Source: Nonomuraea guangzhouensis | GTDB lineage: Bacteria > Actinomycetota > Actinomycetes > Streptosporangiales > Streptosporangiaceae | Reading direction: 5' to 3' | DNA length: 64,000 nt | NCBI RefSeq assembly: GCF_019396345.1 | Contig: NZ_JAHKRM010000001.1 | Coordinates: 558,001 to 622,000 of the forward strand | Notes under the pieces: model-generated | The model's input: only the letters and a program-made list of their open reading frames with translations | Databases searched by the model: none | Told to the model about the DNA's origin: nothing | Translations under genes and position numbers: made by a program | Shown here: positions 25,897-36,746 of the stretch, one piece after another | Position numbering within the stretch: the stretch's first letter is position 1 | How the letters are laid out: each line of letters starts with the position of its first letter

Positions 25897-26781
25897 ATGC
25901 ACGTCGTCGTCACAGGTGCTCATGGAAAGGTCGGACGGGCGGCCACCCAGGCCCTGCTCGAAGCCGGTCACGAGGTGACCGCCGTCGATCTCACCCGCCC
26001 GATCTGGGAGCGGCACGAGCCCGGCGCCCCCCACTACCAGCAGGCCGACCTGACCGACGCCGGGGCGGCGTACGCGGTGGCCAGGGGCGCCGACGCGATC
26101 GTCCACACCGCCGCCATCCCCGTGCCCACCACCAACCCGCCGCACGTGGTCTTCCAGAACAACCTGATGGCCACCTTCAACATGCTGGAGGCGGCGATCA
26201 GGTTCGGCGCGACCCGGTTCGTGAACATCTCCAGCGAGACCGTGCCCGGCTTCTTCTTTCCCGAGCGCCCGTTCCTGCCCGACTACGCGCCCGTGGACGA
26301 GGAGCACCCGATCCGGCCGCAGGACCCGTACGCCACCGCCAAGCACTTCGGCGAGCAGCTCATGGACGCCGCCGTACGCCGGTCAGACATCCGATGCATC
26401 TCCCTGCGCCCGAGCTGGGTGCAGCACGAGGGCAACTACGAGCGCAATCTCGGCCCGCTGATCCGCGACGACGCCCAGCCCGGGCCCGGAATGTGGACCT
26501 ACATCGACGTCTACGACCTGGCCGACGCCATCGTGCTGGCGACCGAGTCCGACCTGCCGGGGCACGAGGTGTTCTACATCGCCTCCCCCGACAACGCCGG
26601 CGGCCGCGACTTCGCGAAGGCCATGCGGGAGCATTACGGCGACACGATCCCGCTGCGGCCGCTCGCCCGTCCCGACGCCTCCGGCATCTCCTGCGCCAAG
26701 GCGGTGCGCCTGCTCGGCTGGGCGCCCAAGCGCTCGTGGCGCGACTACCTCGACGAGGAGGGCCGGGCGCTCACGAAGTGA
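25897..26781 (+). CDS. NAD-dependent epimerase/dehydratase (extended SDR)
   Basis: 294 residues. The N-terminal Rossmann fold has TGAHGKVG (TGxxGxxG) at residues 6-13, the catalytic pair is in YATAKHF (YxxxK) near 148-152 and an upstream Ser of the triad is in ISSET. It belongs to extended short-chain dehydrogenases acting on nucleotide sugars or free sugars. Divergent from the rhamnoside importer across a shared regulatory region, so it may process the released sugar, but the substrate is not readable. Its last 11 bases overlap the 3' end of the convergent secreted hydrolase. Confidence 0.88.
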   Translation: MHVVVTGAHGKVGRAATQALLEAGHEVTAVDLTRPIWERHEPGAPHYQQADLTDAGAAYAVARGADAIVHTAAIPVPTTNPPHVVFQNNLMATFNMLEAAIRFGATRFVNISSETVPGFFFPERPFLPDYAPVDEEHPIRPQDPYATAKHFGEQLMDAAVRRSDIRCISLRPSWVQHEGNYERNLGPLIRDDAQPGPGMWTYIDVYDLADAIVLATESDLPGHEVFYIASPDNAGGRDFAKAMREHYGDTIPLRPLARPDASGISCAKAVRLLGWAPKRSWRDYLDEEGRALTK

Positions 26782-28759
26782 CCTTGGTGATGCGGACGGC
26801 GTCGGCGATGACGTAGCCCGTCGTGGTGGTCCAGCGGCTCACCCCGACCACGTTGTAGGTGCCCGCGTTGAGGGTGTACGTGCCGAGGGTCCGCCACTGG
26901 CCGCCGCCCGTGCGCTGGTCCACGGCCACGCTCTGGTTCCCGCCCGAGGCCGCCACGATGTACGGCGTGGCGCTGTTGTAGCCGGCGTTGGCGGCGTACC
27001 AGACCTCCACCCGATAGCTCCCGGCGCTGGGGATGGCCGCCTGGTACCAGGCCGGGTCGCTGGCCGCGACGGGGTCGGCGAAGCGGTAGTCGGCGCCGTA
27101 GAGCTGCGCCGAGAACGATGAGGTGCCCCAGTTCGGGCCGGCGGTGAACCCGGCGTCGGAGTTGTCGACCACGACGCTGAACGCGCCCGAGCCCGAGCCC
27201 GTCACCACCGAGCCCGCGCTCGGCGCGCTCTCCTGGTGGGTCCGGTTCAGCGCGGTCACGTAGTAGGTGTAGGTGCCGGTGGCCGTCGCCTTGGTGTCGG
27301 TGAAGGCGGTCTGCCTGGTCGTGCCGAGCAGGTTGCGGGCGTCGGCGTACGCGCACGGATCGGCGGCCGGCTGGGAGCCGTCGACCCGGTAGATCGCGTA
27401 GGCCGTGGCTCCACTCGCCTGCCACGAGAGCGCGACTCCGCCTGAGCCCCTGGTCGCCGCCGTGATCGTCGGAGCCGCGGGGGCGGCGGCGGTGCCGCGG
27501 GCGGGCGGCAGGGCGGGCTTGGTGTAGTGGGCGGCGACCAGCGCGGCGATGGCGCCGATCCGGTTGGCCTTGACGTCCTTGGCGCTGAAGTAGATGTCCC
27601 CGGCCACCTCGGGGTGCTTCCTGTTGTCGTACAGGTGGTCGCTGAGCTCGGCGGCATCCTGCCAGGCCGCGTCCTGGCCGCTGGCTCCCGCCCGGTAGGC
27701 GGCCTGACCGACGACCAGTTGGACGCCGGTCCCCCGCACTACGCCCGACCACCAGGCGGTCAGCACCGCGTAGTCCGCCGCGCTGTAGCCGATGTTCCAG
27801 TAGATCTGCGGCGCGAGGTAGTCGACCCAGCCCTGCTTGACCCAGAGCCTGCTGTCGGCGTAGATCGCGTCGTAGGACTGCAGGCCCGACGTGCTCGATC
27901 CGAGCGGGTCGGTGCTCGCGTTGCGCCAGATGCCGAACGGGCTGATGCCGAAGGCGACCCAGGACTTGGCGGTGTGGATGCGCTGGTCCAGTTCGCGTAC
28001 CAGCAGGTTGACGTTCTCCCGCCGCCAGGCGGCGATGCTGCTGAACCCGCTGCCGTACTGGGCGTAGGTCGCGGCGTCCGGGATGGTCTGGCCGCTGACC
28101 GGATAGGGGTAGAAGTAGTCGTCGAGGTGCACGCCGTCGAGGTCGTAGCGGGTGACGGCGTCCATGATGGCGTCCTCGATGAAGTCGCGGACCTCCGGGA
28201 TGCCGGGGTTGTAGACCAGCTTGCCGCCGTAGGCGAACCGCCAGCTCGGGTGCGTACGTGCCGGGTGAGTCGCGACCAGCTTGCTCGGGTCGTCGTCGTT
28301 GGCGATCCGGTACGGGTTGAACCAGGCGTGGAACTCCAGGTTGCGGGCGTGGGCCTCGGCGACCATGAAGGCCATCGGGTCATAGCCGGGGTCCTTGCCC
28401 TGGGTGCCGGTCAGCCACTGCGACCACGGCTCGTACGACGAGGGCCAGAACGCGTCCGCCGTCGGCCTGACCTGCACGAACACCGCGTTCATCCGCTTCG
28501 ACACGGCCAGGTCCAGCCATGCGCGAAACTCCGCCTGCTGGGTCGCCACGCTCAGCCCCGCGCTGCTCGGCCAGTCGATGTTGGCGACCGACGAGACCCA
28601 CATCCCCCGTAACTGCCTCTTGGGCGTCGCGGGATCGGTCGTGCACGCCGCGGCCGAGACCGCGGGAGCCGTTGCGGGCACAACGAGAGCAGTGAGCACC
28701 AGGGTGATCGTGGCCAGGATGGTGCGCAGGGGGTGCGTGGTCACGAAAAGAAGTTTCAT
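26771..28759 (-). CDS. Secreted GHL10/DUF187 glycoside hydrolase-like protein with golvesin-like C-terminal domain
   Basis: About 662 residues. Signal peptide (ends near 40), then a (beta/alpha)8 GHL10 (DUF187) domain at about 50-400: QLRGMWVSSVANIDWP, NAVFVQVRPTADAFWPSSYEPWS, FHAWFNPYRI, YDLDGVHLDDYFYP, SPFGIWRN, DYLAPQIYWNIG. A fibronectin-III-like domain (about 425-515) and a golvesin-like domain (about 525-660) follow. GHL10 proteins are thought to act on peptidoglycan-related glycans. The start MKLLFVTTHP is chosen for its signal peptide; a TTG seven codons upstream is possible. It is divergent from an amidase carrying nearly the same C-terminal domain, which suggests joint action on the wall. 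Confidence 0.88.
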   Translation of the reverse strand: MKLLFVTTHPLRTILATITLVLTALVVPATAPAVSAAACTTDPATPKRQLRGMWVSSVANIDWPSSAGLSVATQQAEFRAWLDLAVSKRMNAVFVQVRPTADAFWPSSYEPWSQWLTGTQGKDPGYDPMAFMVAEAHARNLEFHAWFNPYRIANDDDPSKLVATHPARTHPSWRFAYGGKLVYNPGIPEVRDFIEDAIMDAVTRYDLDGVHLDDYFYPYPVSGQTIPDAATYAQYGSGFSSIAAWRRENVNLLVRELDQRIHTAKSWVAFGISPFGIWRNASTDPLGSSTSGLQSYDAIYADSRLWVKQGWVDYLAPQIYWNIGYSAADYAVLTAWWSGVVRGTGVQLVVGQAAYRAGASGQDAAWQDAAELSDHLYDNRKHPEVAGDIYFSAKDVKANRIGAIAALVAAHYTKPALPPARGTAAAPAAPTITAATRGSGGVALSWQASGATAYAIYRVDGSQPAADPCAYADARNLLGTTRQTAFTDTKATATGTYTYYVTALNRTHQESAPSAGSVVTGSGSGAFSVVVDNSDAGFTAGPNWGTSSFSAQLYGADYRFADPVAASDPAWYQAAIPSAGSYRVEVWYAANAGYNSATPYIVAASGGNQSVAVDQRTGGGQWRTLGTYTLNAGTYNVVGVSRWTTTTGYVIADAVRITKVTS
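26774..27180 (-). repeat. Golvesin-like domain, copy 1 (inverted relative to 30031-30432)
   Basis: Encodes the last ~135 residues of the GHL10 protein. Segments such as YGADYRFADPVAASDPAWYQ, GYVIADAVRI and NVVGVSRWT are identical or nearly so to the amidase C-terminus, and the DNA is similar enough to count as an inverted duplication about 2.85 kb apart. Confidence 0.88.
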
Positions 28760-28806
28760 CTTCTGTCGACCAGAGCGCAATAGTCTTCACTCAATCGAGG
28801 GGGCCC

Positions 28807-28838
28807 AACTTTCGCGGCCACTGCACGGGCGGAAAGTT
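28807..28838. promoter_or_regulatory. Inverted repeat between the divergent wall-hydrolase genes
   Basis: AACTTTC (28807-28813) and GAAAGTT (28832-28838) form 7-bp arms 18 bases apart, near the middle of the divergent intergenic region. It could be a shared operator; no regulator is identified. Confidence 0.35.
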
Positions 28839-28926
28839 TCTTCTAACTCGCCAGTAATGTCAATTATCGACATTTGTCAGGAACGCGCTTACTGTGCAGC
28901 CGTCGACTCGAATCGAGGGAGCTCCC

Positions 28927-30435
28927 ATGTCACTCTCCCCCAAGCGATTAACCGCTCTTGTCTCTTCGGTCCTCGCCGCCCTCCTGGTCTTCGCCGGCCA
29001 GCCCGCCATCGCGGCCAAGGACACACCACTCTCCGATGCGTTCGCCCGCGCCGCCGCGGCCCAGGACGTTCCCCGTGACCTGCTCGTCGCCCTCGCCTAC
29101 GCCGAGACCCACCTCGACGGCCACAACGGCGAGCCCAGCGCCAGCGGCGGATACGGCGTGATGCACCTGGTCAGCAACCCCACCACGAAGGCGCTGGAGA
29201 AGGCGGCCGGGCTCACCGGGCTCTCGGCCAAGAAGCTGCGTGCCGACACCGAGGCCAACATCCTCGGTGGCGCCGCGCTGCTGCGTGCCAACGCCGACGA
29301 GCTGGGCCTCGACCAGGCCGCCAGGAAGGACCCCGGCCGCTGGTACGAGGCCGTGGCCAAGTACGGCAACACCGCCTCGCCCCAGCTCGCCCGCCTCTAC
29401 GCCGACGCGGTCTACGAACTGCTCGGCCTCGGCATCCAGACCAAGGACGTCCGCGTGGCGCCGCAAGAGGTGACCGCCGACCGCGGCCAGTACGCCGACA
29501 CGCGCTCGCTCAGCGCCGAGGCGGCCAGCCCCGACTACCCGGACGCCACCTGGACGGCCGCCAGCTCCAGCAACTACACCGCCTCCAGCCGCCCGTCGGC
29601 CTACGCCATCGACCGCGTCGTCATCCACGTGACCCAGGGCTCCTACGCCGGGACCATCTCCTGGTTCCAGAACTCGGCCGCCCAGGTCTCGGCCCACTAC
29701 GTGGTCAAGTCGTCGAACGGCGCCATCACCCAGATGGTCCGCGACAAGGACATCGCCTGGCACGCCGGCAACTGGTCGTACAACACCAGGTCCATCGGCA
29801 TCGAGCATGAGGGCTACGTCAGTGAGGCCTCCTGGTTCACCGACGCGATGTACCGCTCCTCGGCCGCGCTGACCCGCTACATCTGCGACAAGTACGGCAT
29901 CCCGAAGGACCGCAGCCACATCATCGGCCACTCCGAGGTGCCCGGCGCCGACCACACCGACCCGGGGCAGTACTGGAACTGGGCCACGTACATGAGCTAC
30001 GTGACCGGTGGCGGCGGCACCCCGTCGTGGACCACCACGGTCGACAACGCCACCTCCGGCCAGTTCACCGCCAGCGCGAACTGGGGCACCTCCACCTACT
30101 CCACCCAGCGCTACGGCGCGGACTACCGGTTCGCCGACCCCGTGGCCGCCAGCGACCCCGCCTGGTACCAGGCGACCATCCCCAGCGCGGGCACCTACCG
30201 CGTGGAGGTCTGGTATCCGGATGACGCCGGCTACAACAGCTCCGCGCCGTACATCGTCGCCGCCTCCGGCGGCAACCAGACGGTGTACGTGGACCAACGC
30301 TCCGGCGGCGGCAGCTGGCACAGCCTGGGCACCTTCTCCCTCAACGCGGGCACCGCCAACGTCGTGGGAGTCAGCCGGTGGACCTCCGGCACCGGCTACG
30401 TCATCGCGGACGCCGTCCGCATCAGCAAGGTCTGA
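28927..30435 (+). CDS. Secreted N-acetylmuramoyl-L-alanine amidase with golvesin-like C-terminal domain
   Basis: 502 residues. After the signal peptide comes a lysozyme-like transglycosylase-fold region (about 30-165: VPRDLLVALAYAETHLDG, GGYGVMHLV, YGNTASPQLARLYADAVYELL). An Amidase_2/PGRP domain (about 215-360) follows with zinc ligands in VVIHVT and GHSEVPGADHTDPG. The golvesin-like domain (about 368-502) is last. It should cleave the bond between muramic acid and the stem peptide. ATG at 28927 with GAGGGAG upstream. A hairpin terminator follows the stop. Shared domain and divergent layout with the GHL10 gene point to coordinated wall turnover. Confidence 0.92.
   Translation: MSLSPKRLTALVSSVLAALLVFAGQPAIAAKDTPLSDAFARAAAAQDVPRDLLVALAYAETHLDGHNGEPSASGGYGVMHLVSNPTTKALEKAAGLTGLSAKKLRADTEANILGGAALLRANADELGLDQAARKDPGRWYEAVAKYGNTASPQLARLYADAVYELLGLGIQTKDVRVAPQEVTADRGQYADTRSLSAEAASPDYPDATWTAASSSNYTASSRPSAYAIDRVVIHVTQGSYAGTISWFQNSAAQVSAHYVVKSSNGAITQMVRDKDIAWHAGNWSYNTRSIGIEHEGYVSEASWFTDAMYRSSAALTRYICDKYGIPKDRSHIIGHSEVPGADHTDPGQYWNWATYMSYVTGGGGTPSWTTTVDNATSGQFTASANWGTSTYSTQRYGADYRFADPVAASDPAWYQATIPSAGTYRVEVWYPDDAGYNSSAPYIVAASGGNQTVYVDQRSGGGSWHSLGTFSLNAGTANVVGVSRWTSGTGYVIADAVRISKV
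30031..30432 (+). repeat. Golvesin-like domain, copy 2
   Basis: C-terminal ~134 residues of the amidase, from TTTVDNATSGQF to AVRISKV; inverted partner of 26774-27180. Golvesin-like domains are found at the C-terminus of secreted bacterial hydrolases and are presumed to bind wall or glycan. Confidence 0.88.
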
Positions 30436-30445
30436 GATCCATCTG

Positions 30446-30480
30446 GTACGGCCCGTGCCCGATCGTGCGGGCCGTACTTG
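30446..30480 (+). terminator. Hairpin terminator after the amidase gene
   Basis: A perfect 10-bp stem (GTACGGCCCG at 30446-30455 with CGGGCCGTAC at 30468-30477), 12-base loop, followed by TTGTTC. Confidence 0.8.
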
Positions 30481-30656
30481 TTCGTCGTGCCCAAATAACC
30501 GCCGATAAATATATGCGCATTCGCTAATAAAGCGGCGGATGGAAACTTCCCCCTTTGCACGCTGAAGCAGAGCATGTTAGATGGAGGGGTCTTGGCCGAC
30601 CACGCATCGGGGCGGCGTGGCAGTCGATCCGGACTCCGGCAAGGAGGCTCGTGCAC
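30481..30656 (+). promoter_or_regulatory. AT-rich leader of the Glp-type ABC operon
   Basis: Unusually AT-rich for this DNA around 30490-30535 (AAATAACC, GATAAATATATG, CTAATAAAG), so it probably contains the operon promoter. CCGCCG at 30499-30504 and CGGCGG at 30533-30538 bracket it as inverted arms and may mark an operator. No regulator gene is adjacent. Confidence 0.45.
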
Positions 30657-31748
30657 ATGGCGCTGGTTCTCGACGGCGTCCGCGTACGGCAGCGCGGGGA
30701 AACCTGGCTGCACGACATCCACCTCGAATTATCCAGCGGAATGACCACCCTCGTCGGCCCGATGGCGGCGGGGAAGACGACGCTGATGCGCGTCGTCGGG
30801 GGGCTGCTTCCGCCCGACGCGGGGCGGGTCGTGGTGAACGGAAAAGACGTAACGGCTATTTCCGTGCGCAAACGCTCGGTCGCCTTCGTCTATCAGCAAT
30901 TCATCAATTATCCCTCGCTCTCGGTCTACGAGAACATCGCCTCACCGCTGCGCCTGGCGCGCTCCTTTCCCAAGAAAGATATGGATCGCCGGGTGCGCGA
31001 GGTCGCCGAAATCATGGGCATCGGCGACCTGCTCGACCGCCGGCCCGCCGAGCTGTCGGGCGGCCAGCAGCAGCGCACCGCGATCGCCCGCGCGCTGGCC
31101 CGGCCGGTCGACGTGCTGCTGCTCGACGAGCCGCTGGCCAACCTCGACTTCAAGCTCCGCGAGCAGCTGCGCGGCGATCTGAAGGACATGTTCCGCGACT
31201 CGCCGAGCGTGGTCCTCTATTCGACGGCCGACCCGGCGGAGGCCCTGACCTTCGCCTCGCCGACGGTGGTCCTGGGCGAGGGCCGGGTGCTGGACGTGGG
31301 CGACGTGGCGGACATGTACGCCCAGCCGCCGACGCTGGCCGTCGCCGCGACGCTCAGCGACCCGCCGCTCAACCTGCTGCCCGGTGTGGTGCGCGACGGC
31401 CGGATCGAGTGCCTGGGCAGCTCGTTCCCCGCCCCCGGCGCGCACGCCTCGGGACGGAACGTCGTCCTCGCGGTCCGCCCGCACCAGGTGACGATCGAAC
31501 GGAGCGGATCCGACGTGCTGGAGTTCCCGGCGGAGATCAGGCTCGCGGAGGTGACGGGCAGCGAGACCTTCCTGCACCTGATGCTGGCCGACGGGCGGCA
31601 CCTCGTCGCCCAGCTCGCCGGTACCCAGCTCTTCACCCCGGGTGAGCGGACCGTGGCCTACGTGGACCCGGCGCACATCTTCGTCTTCGACGACGCCGGC
31701 GGGCGCCTGCTCGCCACCTCGGCCGCGGAGGTCGACCTGCATGGCTGA
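30657..31748 (+). CDS. glpS: ABC transporter ATPase, GlpS-like (non-canonical switch)
   Basis: 363 residues: ATPase domain (1-235) plus a MalK-type regulatory beta domain (TOBE, about 240-350). Walker A GPMAAGKTT is at 34-42, the signature LSGGQ at 134-138 and Walker B LLLDEP with Glu159. The switch histidine is missing: the segment reads YSTADPAEAL, with Ala192 where YVTHDQTEAL has His. Two different ATPases, two permeases, a DUF2160 protein and a large binding protein in one operon match the glpSTPQUV glycerol-3-phosphate transporter of rhizobia. ATG at 30657 is nine bases after AGGAGG; a GTG two codons earlier is also in frame. Confidence 0.85.
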   Translation: MALVLDGVRVRQRGETWLHDIHLELSSGMTTLVGPMAAGKTTLMRVVGGLLPPDAGRVVVNGKDVTAISVRKRSVAFVYQQFINYPSLSVYENIASPLRLARSFPKKDMDRRVREVAEIMGIGDLLDRRPAELSGGQQQRTAIARALARPVDVLLLDEPLANLDFKLREQLRGDLKDMFRDSPSVVLYSTADPAEALTFASPTVVLGEGRVLDVGDVADMYAQPPTLAVAATLSDPPLNLLPGVVRDGRIECLGSSFPAPGAHASGRNVVLAVRPHQVTIERSGSDVLEFPAEIRLAEVTGSETFLHLMLADGRHLVAQLAGTQLFTPGERTVAYVDPAHIFVFDDAGGRLLATSAAEVDLHG

Positions 31749-32831
31749 CATCCGGCTCGAAGGCGTGGGGCACAGCTACGACGGCGGCCGGACCTGGGCG
31801 TTGAAGCCGATGACGTGGACGTGGCGGAGCTCCAGGGCGTACGCGCTGCTCGGCCCGAGCGGCTGCGGCAAGACGACGCTGCTGAACATCATCTCGGGGC
31901 TGCTCTCCCCGACCGTGGGGCGCATCTGGTTCGACGACCGCGAGGTGACCGCCGTGCCGACGGCGGGCCGCAACATCGCGCAGGTCTTCCAGTTCCCGGT
32001 GCTGTACGAGGAGATGTCGGTCTACGACAACCTGGCCTTCCCGCTGCGCAACCGGAAGTATCCCAAGGCGGAGATCGACCAGCGGGTGCGCAGGGTCTCG
32101 CAGCTCCTCGGGCTGGACGAGCACCTCAAGCGCCGGTCGCGGCGGCTGGACCCGGGCCGGCAGCAGATCGTCAGCCTGGGCCGCGGGCTGGTCCGCTCCG
32201 AGGTGGCCGCCGTGCTGCTCGACGAGCCGCTCACCGTCGTGGACCCGGCCTTGAAGTGGACGCTGCGCAGCAAGCTCAAGGAGATCCACCGCGACACCGG
32301 CCACACGCTCATCTACGTCACCCACGACCAGACCGAGGCGCTGACCTTCGCCGACGAGGTCGTGGTGCTCAACGAGGGGGCGATCGTGCAGGCGGGCGAG
32401 CCTGCGGAGCTGTTCCTGTCGCCCGCGCACGAGTTCGTCGGCCACTTCATCGGCTCGCCCGGCATGAACGTCGTGCCCGCCGAGATCGCCGACGGCCTGG
32501 TCAAGGTGGGCGGGACGGACGTCGGGCAGGCTGTGGGCGAGCTGGAGCCGGGGCCCGTGCACATCGGGGTGCGGCCGGAGTTCGCCCGGCTCGGCGCCGG
32601 GGAGACCTCGCCCGGACTGCCCGTACGCGTGACGTCGGTCGACCGGATGGGCGCCTACAACCTGGTGCACGTCCAGGCCGGCGACCACCCGATGATCGCC
32701 AAGACGGAGGCGGATGCCCGGTTCACGCCGGACGCCGTGGAGTTCCTGCACTTCGCACCGGATCGGGCGTTCCTGTTCAGGGACGCGGTCCGGTGCGGGT
32801 CCATCGCACCGCTGGACGGAGAGGGCGCACC

Positions 32832-32835
<4 letters not shown>
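31741..32835 (+). CDS. glpT: ABC transporter ATPase, GlpT-like (degenerate signature)
   Basis: 364 residues: ATPase (1-240) plus TOBE domain. Walker A GPSGCGKTT is at 38-46, Walker B VLLDEP with Glu162, and the switch His195 in YVTHDQTEAL is canonical. The signature normally written LSGGQ reads LDPGR (136-140), so this subunit lacks a standard signature. It complements the GlpS-like partner, which has a good signature but no switch histidine. ATG overlaps the preceding gene by eight bases, and its stop overlaps the GTG of the first permease. Confidence 0.88.
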
Positions 32836-33791
<956 letters not shown>

Positions 33792-33796
33792 CCGCG

Positions 33797-34639
33797 ATGG
33801 CCGACGAGCAGGTCGCCGTGGCGCGGCGGGCCAGGCGGCAGCTGCCATGGGCGCGGGCGGTGTTCTGGCTGTACGCCGCCACCCTGATGCTGCCGTTGCT
33901 GTGGATGTTCGGCATGTCCATCCGCCCGAACGAGGACATCCTCGGCAGTTTCTCGCTCATTCCGCAGCGGACCACGCTCGACAATTACCGGACGTTCTTC
34001 ACGGACCCGGTCTGGTATTCGAGCTACCTGAACTCCATCATCTACACGTCCATGAACGCGGTGATGTCGCTCATCGTGGCGCTGCCGGCCGCCTATGCCT
34101 TCTCCCGGTTCAGGTTCGCCGGGGACAAGCACCTGTTCTTCTGGCTGCTGACGAATCGCATGGCGCCGCCGGCCGTCTTCCTGCTGCCCTTTTTCCAGAT
34201 TTATCAGAGCGTGGGGTTGTTCGACACTCATCTCGGCGTGGCCATCGCGCACATGCTGTTCAACGTCCCGCTCGCCGTCTGGATCCTCGAAGGGTTCATG
34301 TCCGGAATACCGCGCGAGATTGATGAAACAGCGGCGATCGACGGCTATTCCCTGCCGCGATTCTTCCTGCGGATCTTCCTGCCGATGATCCGCTCCGCCG
34401 TGGGCGTGACGCTTTTCTTCTGCTTCATGTTCAGCTGGGTTGAGCTGCTCATCGCCAGGACCATCACCTCGGTCAACGCCAAGCCCATCGCCGCCACGAT
34501 GACCCGGACGGTGAGCGCGGCCGGAGTGGACTGGGGGCTGCTGGCCACGGCAGGCGTGCTGACCATCATTCCCGGCGCCATCGTCATCTGGTTCGTCCGC
34601 AACTACGTGGCCAAGGGCTTCGCGCTAGGGAGAGTCTGA
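33797..34639 (+). CDS. glpQ: ABC transporter permease, GlpQ-like
   Basis: 280 residues, six membrane segments, EAA loop EIDETAAIDGYSLPRFFLRIFLP near residues 174-196, and the family-typical NRMAPPAVFLLPFF. ATG at 33797 is preferred: GGGAGGTG is seven bases upstream, although a GTG at 33788 overlaps the previous stop. The DUF2160 gene begins three bases after the stop codon. Confidence 0.9.
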   Translation: MADEQVAVARRARRQLPWARAVFWLYAATLMLPLLWMFGMSIRPNEDILGSFSLIPQRTTLDNYRTFFTDPVWYSSYLNSIIYTSMNAVMSLIVALPAAYAFSRFRFAGDKHLFFWLLTNRMAPPAVFLLPFFQIYQSVGLFDTHLGVAIAHMLFNVPLAVWILEGFMSGIPREIDETAAIDGYSLPRFFLRIFLPMIRSAVGVTLFFCFMFSWVELLIARTITSVNAKPIAATMTRTVSAAGVDWGLLATAGVLTIIPGAIVIWFVRNYVAKGFALGRV

Positions 34640-34641
34640 CG

Positions 34642-34914
34642 ATGCAGTGGATGGTGTGGACCCTCCCCACGGCCCTGGTCTTCATCGGCCTGGCGCTGCT
34701 GCTGTGTGGCATGGCGGTCTGGGGCCACTTCTCGCCACCGGTCGCCCGGCGTGGCTTCCTGCGCATCGAGACCGACCGTGGTGACCGCTTGTACATCGGC
34801 CTGATCAGCGCGGCCGTCGTACTCGCCGGCTGGATCGCCGTCACCGACCTGTCCATGTGGCTGGCGCTGGCGTGCGCGCTCCTGGTGACGATCGTGATCG
34901 GGATTTGGGGCTGA
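34642..34914 (+). CDS. glpU: Small DUF2160-type membrane protein, GlpU-like
   Basis: 90 residues with three hydrophobic segments (about 3-25, 50-68 and 70-90) and a conserved-looking loop FSPPVARRGFLRIETDRGDRLYIGL. It matches the small DUF2160 integral membrane protein found between permease and binding-protein genes of rhizobial glp operons. Its role is unknown; its strict position suggests an accessory subunit of the transporter. It starts directly after the GlpQ-like stop and ends 20 bases before the binding-protein ATG. Confidence 0.85.
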   Translation: MQWMVWTLPTALVFIGLALLLCGMAVWGHFSPPVARRGFLRIETDRGDRLYIGLISAAVVLAGWIAVTDLSMWLALACALLVTIVIGIWG

Positions 34915-34934
34915 CCGAAGGAGGCATTCAGGCG

Positions 34935-36698
<1,764 letters not shown>

Positions 36699-36707
36699 TC
36701 AGTCGCG

Positions 36708-36743
36708 GCGGGACCGGCGGGTAATCTGTCGGTCCCGCTTCTT
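36708..36743 (+). terminator. Rho-independent-like terminator after the glp-like operon
   Basis: A 9-bp stem (GCGGGACCG at 36708-36716 with CGGTCCCGC at 36730-36738) followed by TTCTT. It separates the transporter operon from the helicase gene that begins at 36747. Confidence 0.85.
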
Positions 36744-36746
36744 AGT

